From: Puniceicoccaceae bacterium
Lineage (GTDB): Bacteria > Verrucomicrobiota > Verrucomicrobiia > Opitutales > Coraliomargaritaceae
Length of the DNA stretch: 64,000 bases
Assembly (NCBI GenBank): GCA_002729725.1
Contig: PBYS01000082.1
Location: 1-64,000 of the forward strand
Reading direction: 5' to 3'
A program made the translations under genes and the position numbers. Of the stretch, positions 46,942 to 57,856 are shown piece after piece. The first letter of the stretch is position 1; the number at the start of each line of letters is the position of its first letter. The notes under the pieces are model-generated. The model was not told where the DNA came from. It did not search any database and saw nothing but the letters and a program-made list of their open reading frames with translations.

Positions 46942-48186
46942 ATGCCCTCACTCCGTAGAATCCGTTATAAGCTCGCTCGAGCAGCGGATGACTTTGCCCA
47001 ATTTACCGCTGATGTGATCTATGATCGCCGGCACGGGCGTGCCGCAGAGGTGATGGGCATTTTCCTACATCTGCTGTCTTATTTGTTCAGTGGGATCGTG
47101 CAATTACGCTGGTATTTGTACGAACATCGCATTTTGCGTAATAAGCCACTGGGCTGTATGGTCGTGGTGGTGGGAAACTTGACGGTTGGCGGCACCGGGA
47201 AGACGCCAGTGGTTGAGAAATTTGCCCGCACTCTAAATGAGCGAGGCCGCAAAGTGGCCATCCTGAGCCGAGGTTATAAGAGTAAGAAAGAGCCCTTGCC
47301 CAAAAAGCTCTGGCGCAAGTTGACCCATGGCGAAGAAGCACCGCCGAAGATTGTGAGCGATGGTAAAAACGTGCTGCTCGATTCCGAAGTGGCGGGCGAT
47401 GAGCCCTATATGCTAGCGCAAAATCTGCCCGGAGTGGTGGTGCTCTGTGATAAGAATCGTGTCAAAGCGGGCTCCTTCGCGATTCGTAAATTTGGTTGCG
47501 ACACACTGATCCTAGACGATGGCTTTCAATATCTGCCGTTAAAAGGTCGGCTAAACCTCTTGCTGGTCGATAAGACCAACCCCTTTGGAAACCAACATTT
47601 ATTGCCACGTGGGATCTTGCGCGAACCGATCAAGCACCTGTCTCGCGCCAGCTATATCTTCCTGACCAAGTCCGACGGGGTGCGCGATGAGGCCCTGCTC
47701 GAACTCATCCGTGAACACAATCCGAAGGCCGAGATCATTGAGTGCGCCCACAAGCCACAATACCTGCAAGCGGTTGGCAGCGATGAAAAACTCCCGCTCG
47801 ATTCCTTGCAAAACGCTAAAATTGGCGCTTTCAGTGGGATTGCTTCACCGGAGAGTTTCGAGAGCATGTTGCGCGCATTTGGTGCAGAGATCCGTTATAA
47901 CCAGCGCTTTCTCGACCACCACCGCTTCACGCGCTATGAAATTGAGCGGCTGTACCGTAAGGCCGGCATGGCCGACCTCGACATGATCGTCACCACCGAG
48001 AAAGACGCCGTGCGCCTATTCGACGATATCACAGCTCCGGTGCCAGTTTATTATCTGCGGCTCGAAATCGACATCCTTTCGGGGGAAGAGGATTTCGAAG
48101 GCGCGACCGAACGAATTTGCCGCCCGCGCACGCAACAGCCATCCATTACGCGTGCTCCTTGGCCAGAATCCATGAATGAGGCTTGA
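46942..48186 (+). CDS. lpxK: Tetraacyldisaccharide 4'-kinase
   Basis: Encodes 414 residues. After an N-terminal hydrophobic helix ([17 protein letters not shown]) comes the LpxK P-loop [15 protein letters not shown]. The later blocks [17 protein letters not shown] and LPRGILREP are all typical. It phosphorylates the 4' position of the lipid A disaccharide at the inner membrane, so the cell has a lipopolysaccharide-type outer membrane. About 80 residues lie before the P-loop, longer than in the E. coli enzyme, and a 30-residue basic insert follows the GYKSKKE segment. The adenylate-kinase-like gene starts 60 bases after the stop. Confidence 0.93.
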   Translation: MPSLRRIRYKLARAADDFAQFTADVIYDRRHGRAAEVMGIFLHLLSYLFSGIVQLRWYLYEHRILRNKPLGCMVVVVGNLTVGGTGKTPVVEKFARTLNERGRKVAILSRGYKSKKEPLPKKLWRKLTHGEEAPPKIVSDGKNVLLDSEVAGDEPYMLAQNLPGVVVLCDKNRVKAGSFAIRKFGCDTLILDDGFQYLPLKGRLNLLLVDKTNPFGNQHLLPRGILREPIKHLSRASYIFLTKSDGVRDEALLELIREHNPKAEIIECAHKPQYLQAVGSDEKLPLDSLQNAKIGAFSGIASPESFESMLRAFGAEIRYNQRFLDHHRFTRYEIERLYRKAGMADLDMIVTTEKDAVRLFDDITAPVPVYYLRLEIDILSGEEDFEGATERICRPRTQQPSITRAPWPESMNEA

Positions 48187-48245
48187 TCTCATTAGTGGAT
48201 TTCGCCACTGCTAAGAGTTTTCTTCACTTACCAACTTATACTGAT

Positions 48246-49463
<1,218 letters not shown>

Positions 49464-49682
49464 GAGCTCCTCTGATACCTGTGCTCTTTAGGTTGCTGGG
49501 GTGGGGCTTAAGTATGTGCATGTCTGCATTTTGTACTTTATGTGACGGGCGTTGACTGTCCAGGATTGCTGTTGTGGAAACGTCTTCTTGGTAAGTTAAT
49601 GGGTCGCCAAAGTTTGGTAAATGCATGCATCGGGTGTGATTCGGTGTCGACCTCATTAAATAATTATCTAAACAAGAGTGCC

Positions 49683-50369
49683 ATGGATTCCGAAAATGTT
49701 GTTTATCGCTTTGAACTGAAAGATCGCGAGATCGAGTTTGATGTGGCGACGCGTCCTGGTCAGGTGAATGCAGACGAAGCGCACCCTGAGTGGGCGCGCC
49801 TTGGTTATAAACAATGTAAATGCTGCCCGCTCAAGGAGGCCGACTGTGCCTATTGTCCGGCCGCCACCCGTATCAATGAAGTGATTGAGGCCTTTGCCGA
49901 CAGTCAGTCCATTGAGCGTGTGAAAGTGACTGTGACCACTGCGGAGCGCAGTTACTTCGATGATTGCGATTTGCAGGTCGGCATCAACTCTCTGCTCGGG
50001 CTGATGATGGCGACCAGTGGCTGCCCCGTGTTGAAAGAGCTTGGGGCGATGGCCAGCTTTCACATCCCTTTTTGCACGACTCGCCAAACATTGCATCGCA
50101 CAGTAGGCTCTTATCTTGTGAAGCAGTATTTCAAACAGCGCCGCGGCGAAGAGGCCGATTGGGAGTTTAAGGAACTTAAAGAGCTTTACGGCGTGCTAGA
50201 GGGTTTGAACCAAGATTTCTCTAAGCGTATTCAAGCTTCAGCGACCAGCGATGCTTTGACGAATGCAATCATCATGTTCCTCGCCACATCGGTGGTGGTG
50301 GCGAGCTCCTTAGATGATCAACTCGCCCGCCATGAAGCCTATTTGACCAACTCGCCGAACTTGTTGTAG
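49683..50369 (+). CDS. Conserved-looking protein with a clustered-cysteine motif
   Basis: The ATG at 49683 gives 228 residues. A cysteine cluster CKCCPLKEADCAYC lies at about 50-63 and could bind a metal or an iron-sulfur centre. Around it are acidic helices and a later TTAERSYFDDCDLQVG, then GLMMATSGCPVLKELGAMA and a predominantly helical C-terminus. I do not recognise the family. The flanking genes (an adenylate-kinase-like gene and a UbiA-like gene) do not suggest a pathway. Confidence 0.6.
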   Translation: MDSENVVYRFELKDREIEFDVATRPGQVNADEAHPEWARLGYKQCKCCPLKEADCAYCPAATRINEVIEAFADSQSIERVKVTVTTAERSYFDDCDLQVGINSLLGLMMATSGCPVLKELGAMASFHIPFCTTRQTLHRTVGSYLVKQYFKQRRGEEADWEFKELKELYGVLEGLNQDFSKRIQASATSDALTNAIIMFLATSVVVASSLDDQLARHEAYLTNSPNLL

Positions 50370-50434
50370 GCTGAGGGCCAATCGCGTTAATTCGGCCTTC
50401 TTCGGGCTCGGTGCGAACGCAGGTGCCGCCTCTA

Positions 50435-51223
50435 CTAGCTCAATAGGATCAAGTGAAATGCGCCACCGATGAGGAGTGCCGCATCCACCAGCACTCGGAA
50501 GCTCTCGATCGTGATGTGCGCTCGGTAGCGATGCAGCAGTGCCAGCAGCACAAAGCTCAATGCCAGTCCCTGCCACAGATCGCCACGGTTCCATAGCACC
50601 AGCGCCGCCCCCGTCCAAGCGAGTGGGCTCAGCCAACGCTCTGCGACCAAGGTCGCCAGCGAGTGCACCCGCATCTTTGCATCGATGTGCTTCTCCTTCG
50701 CTCCGATGATGAGACAGTTTAGCAGGCACAAAAATGCGAAAGCTTGGTAAAAGTTCGTCGACACCGTGTCTGGCAGAAAGATTTGCACGCCGCCTGCGTA
50801 GATCAATGCCACGCAGATTTCTTTCGGGAAGAATCGGCGCGAGAGTTTCTGGTTTAAGAGCGTGTAGATTAAGCAAATGATTAAGAGGTGCACACCCTTT
50901 GCTAGTTGTTGCGGGCTCAATTGAGTCGCCAATAAAAGATCGGCTCCCAAAGCGGCAAACCATAGGCGCCAAAGTGATCGCGCGTAGCGCTTCGAAAAGT
51001 TGTGTCGCGTCGAAAGGAGGGCCGATCGTGCGCGCGAGCGCACATCGTAGAGTCGGTCGGCCACGTAGCTCAGCCAGACTGAGAGGGCCAGCACCGCATG
51101 CGCCACCCAAGTGATTTCCAGTGAATGCGCCCGCTCCAAGGCCAGTAACCACAGTGCTGCAATCAGTGCTGCATCGATCGCTAGCACATTCGGCCATTGC
51201 CAGATTTTAGGAGAGGAGCGCAT
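50435..51223 (-). CDS. UbiA-like polytopic membrane protein
   Basis: Encodes 262 residues with seven to eight hydrophobic segments. Two polar loops sit where UbiA prenyltransferases carry their Asp-rich motifs: WLSYVADRLYDVRSRAR and KEKHIDAKMRVHSLATLVAER. The first aligns roughly with NDxxDxxxD but lacks a full set of Asp residues, so catalytic competence is uncertain. A competing frame on the same strand (50310-51197) encodes a low-complexity Arg/Ala-rich product and is rejected. The gene ends 65 bases from the convergent cysteine-cluster gene. Confidence 0.6.
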   Translation of the reverse strand: MRSSPKIWQWPNVLAIDAALIAALWLLALERAHSLEITWVAHAVLALSVWLSYVADRLYDVRSRARSALLSTRHNFSKRYARSLWRLWFAALGADLLLATQLSPQQLAKGVHLLIICLIYTLLNQKLSRRFFPKEICVALIYAGGVQIFLPDTVSTNFYQAFAFLCLLNCLIIGAKEKHIDAKMRVHSLATLVAERWLSPLAWTGAALVLWNRGDLWQGLALSFVLLALLHRYRAHITIESFRVLVDAALLIGGAFHLILLS

Positions 51224-51378
51224 ATGGATGAGTCGCGGGAGTATGCCTGCGATTTCCCTAATAGCTAGAATTTTGAGCTCTAGTTTTCGAAACTAGAGCC
51301 CCATATCCTCAGTTCTTTGAACCGGAGCGAGGTATTCAACATTTGCAATGCGTGAAGCAGCGCACACACTGGTGCATC

Positions 51379-52374
51379 ATGCCGTCCGCTCCTGCGCATA
51401 GTTCTGCCGAATCTGCACCGAAACGCTCCAAGCTCGGGCCCTTGGCATTGGCGCTCTTGATTCAGGTGGGGCTGCTCTTCTTGGCCGTATTCGTCGTGGT
51501 GCTGGTGCCTGAGTTTAAGTCTGATCCCGAATTCGTCGCGCGTAAGAAGATTTATCTCCCGCAAAAAGAATTGGAACACAAAGTCGCGCTGGCCGAATTT
51601 CAAAACGCAGCCAGCTCGCCCATGCAGCTCGAGCGTATCAGCACCCAAGCTTTGTTGCCTGATTCTATGCCGGCGCTGCCACAGATGCCAAAAAGCGACT
51701 TTAACCCGATCGAGCGCAATCCCGCGGCCCTCCAGTCTGACTCGCTGCTCGGACAGTCTGGCGTGCTGGGTGCTTTGCAAGGTCTGCAAACCGGTAGCTC
51801 CTCCGCTTCACTATTCGGGATCGAAGACGCGGGGCAGCGTATTCTGATTCTTTTTGATAACAGTTCCAGTGTCTGGAACAAGGCCAGCAAGGCGGGTGTG
51901 AGCACCGAGCGCTTTATACGAGAGCTTTCTTCATTGATCGATGGACTCAGTGCCAATACCCAATTCGCCATGGTGCCCTTTTCGCGCAGCGTTGGCAGCT
52001 TTCGCGATTACATGATCGCCGGCGGCATTCGTAACAAGCGCGCCGCCAAAGCATGGATCACTGGGAAGGTGCGGACCCAGTCGCTGATGACTCAGCTGCC
52101 CCATGCCGCGGATGGTGTGCAGGGCGCTTTCATGGTGGCTTTTCAAATGGAGCCCGACGTGATCTTTCTCGTCTCCGATGCTGATTTCCAGCGTAACATT
52201 CCGAAGCAGGGCGATGTTCCATGGAACGAGCTCGAACGCACGCTACGTGATCTCACCCGTGAATATGGCATCGAGCCCCGAATCCACTTTATCGGCTTCC
52301 AGGTCGAACCCGAAGCCGCCGGATACATGGAAAAAATTATTCGGCGTTACAAAGGTAAGTTTCGCACGCTGTGA
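51379..52374 (+). CDS. Membrane-anchored VWA-domain protein
   Basis: From the ATG at 51379 the product has 331 residues. A basic N-terminus (APKRSKLG) precedes one transmembrane helix (ALLIQVGLLFLAVFVVVLV), then a Pro/Leu-rich linker. The VWA-type domain (about 150-331) has the MIDAS DxSxS as LFDNSSSV, followed by VSDADF at the position of the later acidic motif. VWA proteins bind partner proteins through a metal site; the partner here is unknown. The convergent GT4 gene ends 15 bases away. Confidence 0.72.
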   Translation: MPSAPAHSSAESAPKRSKLGPLALALLIQVGLLFLAVFVVVLVPEFKSDPEFVARKKIYLPQKELEHKVALAEFQNAASSPMQLERISTQALLPDSMPALPQMPKSDFNPIERNPAALQSDSLLGQSGVLGALQGLQTGSSSASLFGIEDAGQRILILFDNSSSVWNKASKAGVSTERFIRELSSLIDGLSANTQFAMVPFSRSVGSFRDYMIAGGIRNKRAAKAWITGKVRTQSLMTQLPHAADGVQGAFMVAFQMEPDVIFLVSDADFQRNIPKQGDVPWNELERTLRDLTREYGIEPRIHFIGFQVEPEAAGYMEKIIRRYKGKFRTL

Positions 52375-52389
52375 TCGGAGGCGTCTTTG

Positions 52390-53517
52390 CTATAACTCGC
52401 TCCGAGCCTCTTCCAAGTCTGTCACGAATTGTTTGACGATGCCGGTCCAGCCTAAGCTTTCGGCAGTGCTACGTGCTGCGGCTCGGATTTGGGACCAATC
52501 GTTTTGCGCTGCGAGTGCGCGGTCGGTGGCTTTTAGGAACGCTGTGTTGTCGTCGAAGGGGGCGAGGTAGCCGTTACTGCCGTCTTCAATATAACGGCCG
52601 GGGGCGGCGTAATCGTAGGCGAGTGTGACGAGGCCGGATGCCATCGCCTCGGTCACGACATTGCCGAAGGTTTCGGTCACGCTGGGGAATACAAAGAGGT
52701 CGGCAGATGCGTAGTGGCGGGCGAGGTCCTCGCCTTTTTGCATGCCAGCAAAGATGAAGTCGGGATGTGCCTTTTCCAGTTTTGCGCGCTCGGGGCCGTC
52801 GCCTACGAAGACGCAGGCGGCTTCGGGGTGGCCTTGCTTGATTTGCTGAAAGGCTTTGGCGGCGAGAGGAATGTTTTTCTCGGCGGCCAGACGACTGACG
52901 AAGAGTGCGACGATGCCGTCGTCATCCACACCCCAGCGTTGGCGCAGGCTGGCGTCGCGTTTTGCGGGGGCAAAGAGGGTGGTGTCCACTCCGCGGCCGA
53001 GTAGGCGGGTGCCTTCGATGCCCATGCCTTTTAGTCGCTCGATGACATCTTGCGAGGGGGCGAAGGTGCGGCGAGTCTTATTATGTGTTTTCCGTAGGAA
53101 GCCTTGCACCATCTTTTCTAGGATGGGCAGTTTGTAGTGCTTCATATATTCGTGAAAGTTGGTGTGAAAGCCCGACACGATGGGGATGCCGAGGTCGGCG
53201 GCGGCTTTGATCGAGGACTGTCCCAGCGGGCCTTCGGTGCCGGCGTAGATGATGTCGGGCGCATCTTGAGCCCAAAGCGTGCGTAACTTGCGTCGGCAGG
53301 GCAGGCCGAAGCGCAGACCGTCGTAGCCAGGCAAGGGTAGGCCGCTCACGATTGTTTCGTCAGTGTATTGCGCATTTTGGGCTTCCGAACTCTGGCGGGG
53401 ACGCACGATGCTGACGCTGTGGCCTTGTTTGCGTAGTTCGCCGCTGATGCGGTGCAAGGTCATGGCGACGCCGTTGACTTCGGGCGGATAGGTTTCGGTG
53501 ACGATACAGATTTTCAT
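52390..53517 (-). CDS. GT4 family glycosyltransferase
   Basis: The start at 53517 (MKICIVTETYPPEVNGVAMTL) gives 375 residues; the ORF extends 36 residues further but without typical GT4 sequence. The N-terminus with its PPEVNG loop and the C-terminal EX7E segment TETFGNVVTEAMASGL place it in GT4. The middle has FVSRLAAEKNIPLAAKAFQ and VFVGDGPERAKLE. Closest outlines are mannosyltransferases and sulfoquinovosyl/glucuronosyl diacylglycerol synthases acting on membrane lipids. It stands alone, 15 bases from a convergent gene. Confidence 0.85.
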   Translation of the reverse strand: MKICIVTETYPPEVNGVAMTLHRISGELRKQGHSVSIVRPRQSSEAQNAQYTDETIVSGLPLPGYDGLRFGLPCRRKLRTLWAQDAPDIIYAGTEGPLGQSSIKAAADLGIPIVSGFHTNFHEYMKHYKLPILEKMVQGFLRKTHNKTRRTFAPSQDVIERLKGMGIEGTRLLGRGVDTTLFAPAKRDASLRQRWGVDDDGIVALFVSRLAAEKNIPLAAKAFQQIKQGHPEAACVFVGDGPERAKLEKAHPDFIFAGMQKGEDLARHYASADLFVFPSVTETFGNVVTEAMASGLVTLAYDYAAPGRYIEDGSNGYLAPFDDNTAFLKATDRALAAQNDWSQIRAAARSTAESLGWTGIVKQFVTDLEEARSEL

Positions 53518-53665
53518 TGTTTTGTATGTAAAATTGTCAGCAGTAGTCACACTGCTGGGAGATGAGGAGCCGATGCAGTTGCTACATGGTTGCCATGCTT
53601 GGATTGTGGTACAAGTGTTCGCCAACGACGTAGATTAGACAAGCCGAGAACCGCGCGTTACAGCA

Positions 53666-54550
53666 ATGGAACAATTATTACACATCATTACAGGGCCCAC
53701 CGCGGTGGGCAAAACGGAATATGCGCTTGCTTACGCAGCAGCGCATAATGCGGAGATTGTCTCTTGCGATGCCTCTTTGATTTATCGCGGCATGGATATT
53801 GGCACGGCCAAGCCAAGCCCTGCTGAGTTGGCGCGAGTGCCGCATCATTTGATCGATCTGAACCCCGTCAATGTGCCCTACGACATCGTGGCTTATGTAC
53901 GCGATGCGCAGGCGGCGGTGGCTGATATTTTTAGTCGTGGACGCTCCGTTTTGGTGTCTGGGGGCAGCGGGTTTTATTTAAAGAGCTTTTTTGCGCCAGT
54001 GATTGATGTTGTGAAAGTGAGTGATGCGGTGCGAGCTCAAGTTGCTGCGCTCTATGAAGCTGAGGGCTTGTCCGCTTTATTGGCTGAGCTGGGCATGCGT
54101 AGTCCGCAAGGCTTGGGGAATTTGGATATTAAAAACCCCCGTCGCGTCTTGCGGGCGCTGGAACGCTGTATCGCCTCTGGCAAGGATTTACCGACTTTGC
54201 AAGCGGAGTTTGCCGCTCGCCCCGAGCCCTACGCTGATTGCACGAAACACTACATCTTACTCAGTCGCGACAAGGAGAATCTGCAACAACGCGTGGCGCA
54301 TCGCGCCCAGCAGATGTTGGCCGCGGGACTGATCGAAGAAGTTGAGGGCCTCTTAGCACTTGGAATTAAGGAAAACCCGAGCGCCGCATCGGCGATCGGT
54401 TATCGAGAAACCATTGCTTTTCTAGAGGGGCAATTGTCACGAGAGGAGCTGCTACCAAGTATTGTGCAAAACACGCTGCACCTCGTCAAAAAACAGCGCA
54501 CTTGGTTTCGTACCCAAATCCCGAGCCCTGATGAGACGGTTCAGTTCTGA
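53666..54550 (+). CDS. miaA: tRNA dimethylallyltransferase
   Basis: Encodes 294 residues, normal for MiaA. It adds the dimethylallyl group to A37 of tRNAs reading UNN codons. Motifs are GPTAVGKTEYALAYA (P-loop), SCDASLIYRGMDIGTAKP, and SGGSGFYLKSFF. The later SAIGYRETIAFLEG segment is also typical. Its last base directly abuts the first base of the convergent regulator's stop codon, so the two 3' ends have no spacer. Confidence 0.94.
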   Translation: MEQLLHIITGPTAVGKTEYALAYAAAHNAEIVSCDASLIYRGMDIGTAKPSPAELARVPHHLIDLNPVNVPYDIVAYVRDAQAAVADIFSRGRSVLVSGGSGFYLKSFFAPVIDVVKVSDAVRAQVAALYEAEGLSALLAELGMRSPQGLGNLDIKNPRRVLRALERCIASGKDLPTLQAEFAARPEPYADCTKHYILLSRDKENLQQRVAHRAQQMLAAGLIEEVEGLLALGIKENPSAASAIGYRETIAFLEGQLSREELLPSIVQNTLHLVKKQRTWFRTQIPSPDETVQF

Positions 54551-55678
54551 TTAACGCTCTCGATAGACTTTAGGCGCGCTACCGCATTGCTTTTTAAACC
54601 AAGCAGAGAAGTGGTGTGCACTGGGGTAGCCACAGCGTAAGCCCACCTCCATGATGGGGAGCGGGCTTGTGCGTAGTAAATGTTGAGCCAATTGTAAGCG
54701 TGCTTGAGCCAGCATTTTGTAGGGGCTACTGTTGAATTGCTCGTGCACTGCAAGTTCCAGAGAGCGGCGCGATACGCCGATGTGTTGCGCTAAGGAGGCG
54801 GCGTCGAGCTCCGGTTTTGCGAGGTTTTCTCGTATATAGTTAGCGGCTTGCTGTCCGATACGGGCTCGGTTGGAGGCGAGTGAGGATTCGCGGGGAATCA
54901 GTTGGCTCGGCATTTGTAATTGCAGGTCCACGGATGGCTGGCCTTGCTGGATTGTCTCATGCAGTGCGCGTGTAGAGAGGTAGCCTGTCTCGCGAATGGC
55001 TTGCTTGAAGCTGCTGATGCCAATGCCAGCAAAGATGGATTCTGAGGGATCGTTGTCCACGCCAACGACTAATATGTCTTTGCCACAGCGAATGCCTTGC
55101 TGGCGGGCGAGTGTGATTAGTTCGCGTGCGCTCAAGTCGTTGGAACAGAATATGCCGATTAGCTCGGAGGCACTCTTCAATCCCTTCAGTTGTTCGGCTA
55201 GGTTCGGGCCGGGGCGTAGCAGTTCGAGTTCACTTTCTAATTGGTAGCTGCGCAGTCCTGCGCGAAAGCCTGCTTCGCGCAAACGTGTGTAGTGCACCCC
55301 ATCTGCGCCGAAGAAGGCGAAGCGCTGTGCCCCTTGCGTGCGTAGGTGCTCGGCGGCCGCGTAGCCCGTCGCGTGATCGTCGGGGCTGACGGTGGGCACC
55401 ACGCTTATTTTCGAGAAGTTAAACATGTTAATTGCCGGCACACCAGTATCGAGCAGCCCCTGCACCCAACCGTCGCTCACGAAAGTGCCGAGTGCGCCAG
55501 CTAGCCGCCCCGAGTGCGCCAGTTCCATGAGCCGAGTCTCAAAACCGAAGTTGAGCGGCATTAATTGCCAGTCCAACTGCGCCTCCGATAGATAATCCGA
55601 GGCTCCACTGAAAATCTCTGCGGCATGCCGGAAATTTAAATCAAAGGCGATCGCGACGGTTTTTTCGTCCATTTTCAT
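54551..55678 (-). CDS. XylR-type AraC-family transcriptional regulator
   Basis: Encodes 375 residues in two parts. The N-terminal 260 residues are a periplasmic-binding-like (LacI-type) effector domain (VAIAFDLNFRHAAEIFSGASDYL; DILVVGVDNDPSE). The C-terminal 100 residues are an AraC DNA-binding domain with LAQHIGVSRRSLELAVHEQF and a second helix-turn-helix at CGYPSAHHFSAWFKKQ. This is the XylR layout, where a sugar binds the first domain. It is divergent from gmd-fcl across an 81-nt spacer with two palindromes, so it may respond to a sugar and control itself and the GDP-fucose genes. Confidence 0.88.
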   Translation of the reverse strand: MKMDEKTVAIAFDLNFRHAAEIFSGASDYLSEAQLDWQLMPLNFGFETRLMELAHSGRLAGALGTFVSDGWVQGLLDTGVPAINMFNFSKISVVPTVSPDDHATGYAAAEHLRTQGAQRFAFFGADGVHYTRLREAGFRAGLRSYQLESELELLRPGPNLAEQLKGLKSASELIGIFCSNDLSARELITLARQQGIRCGKDILVVGVDNDPSESIFAGIGISSFKQAIRETGYLSTRALHETIQQGQPSVDLQLQMPSQLIPRESSLASNRARIGQQAANYIRENLAKPELDAASLAQHIGVSRRSLELAVHEQFNSSPYKMLAQARLQLAQHLLRTSPLPIMEVGLRCGYPSAHHFSAWFKKQCGSAPKVYRER

Positions 55679-55683
55679 TAATA

Positions 55684-55714
55684 TTACGCATATATGTAAA
55701 TAACTTTACGTAAA
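55684..55714. promoter_or_regulatory. Palindromic operator candidates in the regulator-gmd spacer
   Basis: Two palindromes sit just upstream of the regulator start: TTACGCATATATGTAA (55684-55699, TTAC-N8-GTAA) and the perfect TTTACGTAAA (55705-55714). Their position between divergent genes and the shared TTACGTAA-type half-sites make them good candidate binding sites for the neighbouring regulator. Confidence 0.5.
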
Positions 55715-55720
55715 TACGAA

Positions 55721-55748
55721 AAGACAGCGCAGGGAAATCTGCTATAAT
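55721..55748 (+). promoter_or_regulatory. Sigma-70-type promoter of gmd-fcl
   Basis: A perfect TATAAT (55743-55748) is preceded 16 nt upstream by AAGACA, four of six matches to TTGACA. It lies between the palindromes and the gmd ATG (55760). The leader would be very short. Confidence 0.5.
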
Positions 55749-55759
55749 CTGGCGTAATT

Positions 55760-56776
55760 ATGAAAAAAGCACTCATCACAGGAATCACGGGGCAGGATGG
55801 ATCTTATCTTGCGGAACTATTGCTCGAAAAAGGCTACGAAGTGCACGGCATCATCCGCCGCTGCTCGACTTTTAATACGCAGCGCATCGACCATTTGTAT
55901 ACGGATCCACACATCAATGGCACTAAGATGTTTCTACACTATGGGGATCTAGCAGATGGCGTAATGTTAATGAAGCTGCTGTATCAAATCCAGCCTGATG
56001 AAATCTATCACCTCGGCGCGCAGAGTCACGTGCGGGTATCCTTTGACGTTCCGGAATACACTGGCGATGTCACCGGTCTGGGCACACTTCGTTTGCTGGA
56101 GGCGATTCGTGAAGTGGGGCTCGATGGAAAATGCCGTTTCTACCAAGCATCCTCCTCTGAAATGTTTGGTATGGTTCAACAGGTGCCACAAACTGAGAAA
56201 ACACCTTTCTACCCACGCTCCCCTTACGGTTGCGCCAAAGTATATGCCTATTGGCTGACAGTGAACTACCGTGAGTCCTATGGCATGCATGCGACCAATG
56301 GTATTTTGTTTAACCACGAATCACCACGCCGCGGAGAAACTTTTGTCACGCGTAAGATCACGCGTGCGGCCACCCGCATTAAGTTGGGGCTGCAGGACAA
56401 GCTCTACCTAGGCAATCTTGATGCGCAGCGCGACTGGGGCTATGCCAAGGAATACGTTGAAGCGATGTGGTTGATGCTGCAGCAAGACGAGGGCGACGAT
56501 TATGTGATGGCGACCAACGAGACCAATTCGGTCAAAGACTTCGTCATCGAAACCTTCAATCTACTCGATTTGGACTGGGAGAAGTATGTGGATTACGACA
56601 AGCGCTATGAGCGCCCCACAGAAGTGGACCTCTTGATCGGCGACCCTGCTAAGGCAAAGAAACAGCTCGGCTGGGGGCCCAAGGTCAAATTCAAGGATCT
56701 GGTAAAAATCATGGTCGATTCGGATCTAGTGCTCGCCAAGCAAGAGCTCGCCTATAAGCAAGCGACCAATGGATAA
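55760..56776 (+). CDS. gmd: GDP-mannose 4,6-dehydratase
   Basis: Encodes 338 residues, a short-chain dehydrogenase/reductase. [24 protein letters not shown] is the NAD(P)-binding Rossmann start. SSSEMFG and the catalytic YGCAK (YxxxK) follow, with [17 protein letters not shown] and the family block [19 protein letters not shown]. It makes GDP-4-keto-6-deoxymannose, the first committed step to GDP-L-fucose. The fcl start lies inside its last codons (8-nt overlap), so the two steps are coupled. Confidence 0.96.
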   Translation: MKKALITGITGQDGSYLAELLLEKGYEVHGIIRRCSTFNTQRIDHLYTDPHINGTKMFLHYGDLADGVMLMKLLYQIQPDEIYHLGAQSHVRVSFDVPEYTGDVTGLGTLRLLEAIREVGLDGKCRFYQASSSEMFGMVQQVPQTEKTPFYPRSPYGCAKVYAYWLTVNYRESYGMHATNGILFNHESPRRGETFVTRKITRAATRIKLGLQDKLYLGNLDAQRDWGYAKEYVEAMWLMLQQDEGDDYVMATNETNSVKDFVIETFNLLDLDWEKYVDYDKRYERPTEVDLLIGDPAKAKKQLGWGPKVKFKDLVKIMVDSDLVLAKQELAYKQATNG

Positions 56777-57716
56777 GCAGGATAAAATTTACATCGCGGG
56801 CCACCGCGGCATGGTGGGGGGCGCGGTTGTGCGCGCCCTCAAGAGCGCGGGTTACGACTCGGTGCTCACGCGCACCCGTAGCGAGTTAAACTTACTCGAT
56901 CAATCGGCGGTGCAGGCCTTCTTTGAGGCTGAGCGCCCCGATGTTGCCGTGATAGCGGCTGCACGGGTGGGAGGCATTCACGCCAATAATACCTATCCGG
57001 CCGAGTTTATGTATGAGAACTTGGCAATCGCGCAAAACGCCATTCATGCCGCCTATCAAGCGGGCGTGAAGCGTTTGCTCTTTCTCGGCAGCACCTGTAT
57101 TTATCCGAAACTTGCGGAGCAACCGATTCGTGAAGAGTCGCTTTTGACTGCCGCTTTGGAGCCCACCAATGAAGCCTATGCGATCGCTAAGATTGCAGGC
57201 CTAAAAATGTGTGAGTTCTATCGTCGCCAGTATGGGGTCTGCTACCACTCCGCAATGCCGACCAATCTATACGGTCAAGGAGATAACTATCATCCGCAAA
57301 ATTCACATGTATTGCCTGCGTTGATACGTCGCTTTCATGAAGCGAAGTTGAATGAGGCGCCTGAAGTTGCGATCTGGGGCACTGGCACGCCGCTGCGTGA
57401 GTTTTTGCACGCAGACGATGCGGCGGCTGGCATCCTGCATTTATTGCAATTGGAGAACCCGCCTGATTGGGTGAATCTCGGCTGCGGCACGGACATTTCG
57501 ATTGGCGATCTCGCCCGACTCGTCATGCAAGTGGTGGGCTACCAAGGCGAGCTCCGTTTTGATACCAGCAAGCCAGACGGCACGCCGCGCAAGTTGACTG
57601 ATATTTCTAAGATCAAAGCAACTGGGTGGTCGCCCAAAATCGATATCGAGCAAGGTGTGGCCATGGCGTATCAGTCATTTCTAGCCGAGCAGTCGGATGG
57701 AACAATGCGCGAATAG
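56769..57716 (+). CDS. fcl: GDP-L-fucose synthase
   Basis: Encodes 315 residues. [14 protein letters not shown] is the NADP-binding loop, [17 protein letters not shown] carries the catalytic Ser/Cys region, and [15 protein letters not shown] the YxxxK pair. [12 protein letters not shown] is the family signature. It epimerises and reduces GDP-4-keto-6-deoxymannose to GDP-L-fucose. With gmd it provides fucose for a surface glycan; the polysaccharide locus at 21-35 kb is the likely consumer. Confidence 0.96.
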   Translation: MDKQDKIYIAGHRGMVGGAVVRALKSAGYDSVLTRTRSELNLLDQSAVQAFFEAERPDVAVIAAARVGGIHANNTYPAEFMYENLAIAQNAIHAAYQAGVKRLLFLGSTCIYPKLAEQPIREESLLTAALEPTNEAYAIAKIAGLKMCEFYRRQYGVCYHSAMPTNLYGQGDNYHPQNSHVLPALIRRFHEAKLNEAPEVAIWGTGTPLREFLHADDAAAGILHLLQLENPPDWVNLGCGTDISIGDLARLVMQVVGYQGELRFDTSKPDGTPRKLTDISKIKATGWSPKIDIEQGVAMAYQSFLAEQSDGTMRE

Positions 57717-57719
57717 TGG

Positions 57720-57743
57720 CGGGGTTCTTTAGACCCCGTTTGT
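57720..57743 (+). terminator. Intrinsic terminator after fcl
   Basis: CGGGGT-N7-ACCCCG is a six-bp GC-rich stem that begins four bases past the fcl stop. It is followed by TTTGTG rather than a clean T-run, so strength is moderate. Confidence 0.5.
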
Positions 57744-57856
57744 GTCAGACTTGTCTCAGACAAAAGTTGCCTTGAGCAAATTTCATGTCAGCTTGCTTGG
57801 CAGCGGCTTTGGCTATGCGAGGTCGTGCTTGTTGATCTACGTACTTCAAATCGATT

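Noticed and set aside
47030-47043. GGCACG-GG-CGTGCC palindrome
   Set aside because: It lies inside the lpxK coding sequence and is explained by the coding constraint.
50310-51197. 295-residue minus-strand frame overlapping the UbiA-like gene
   Set aside because: Its composition is Arg/Ala/Gly-rich without hydrophobic periodicity; the other frame gives a convincing membrane protein.
57717-57856. Possible purine riboswitch before the nucleoside phosphorylase gene
   Set aside because: The conserved purine-aptamer core and three-way junction could not be found; only a terminator-like hairpin for fcl is seen.
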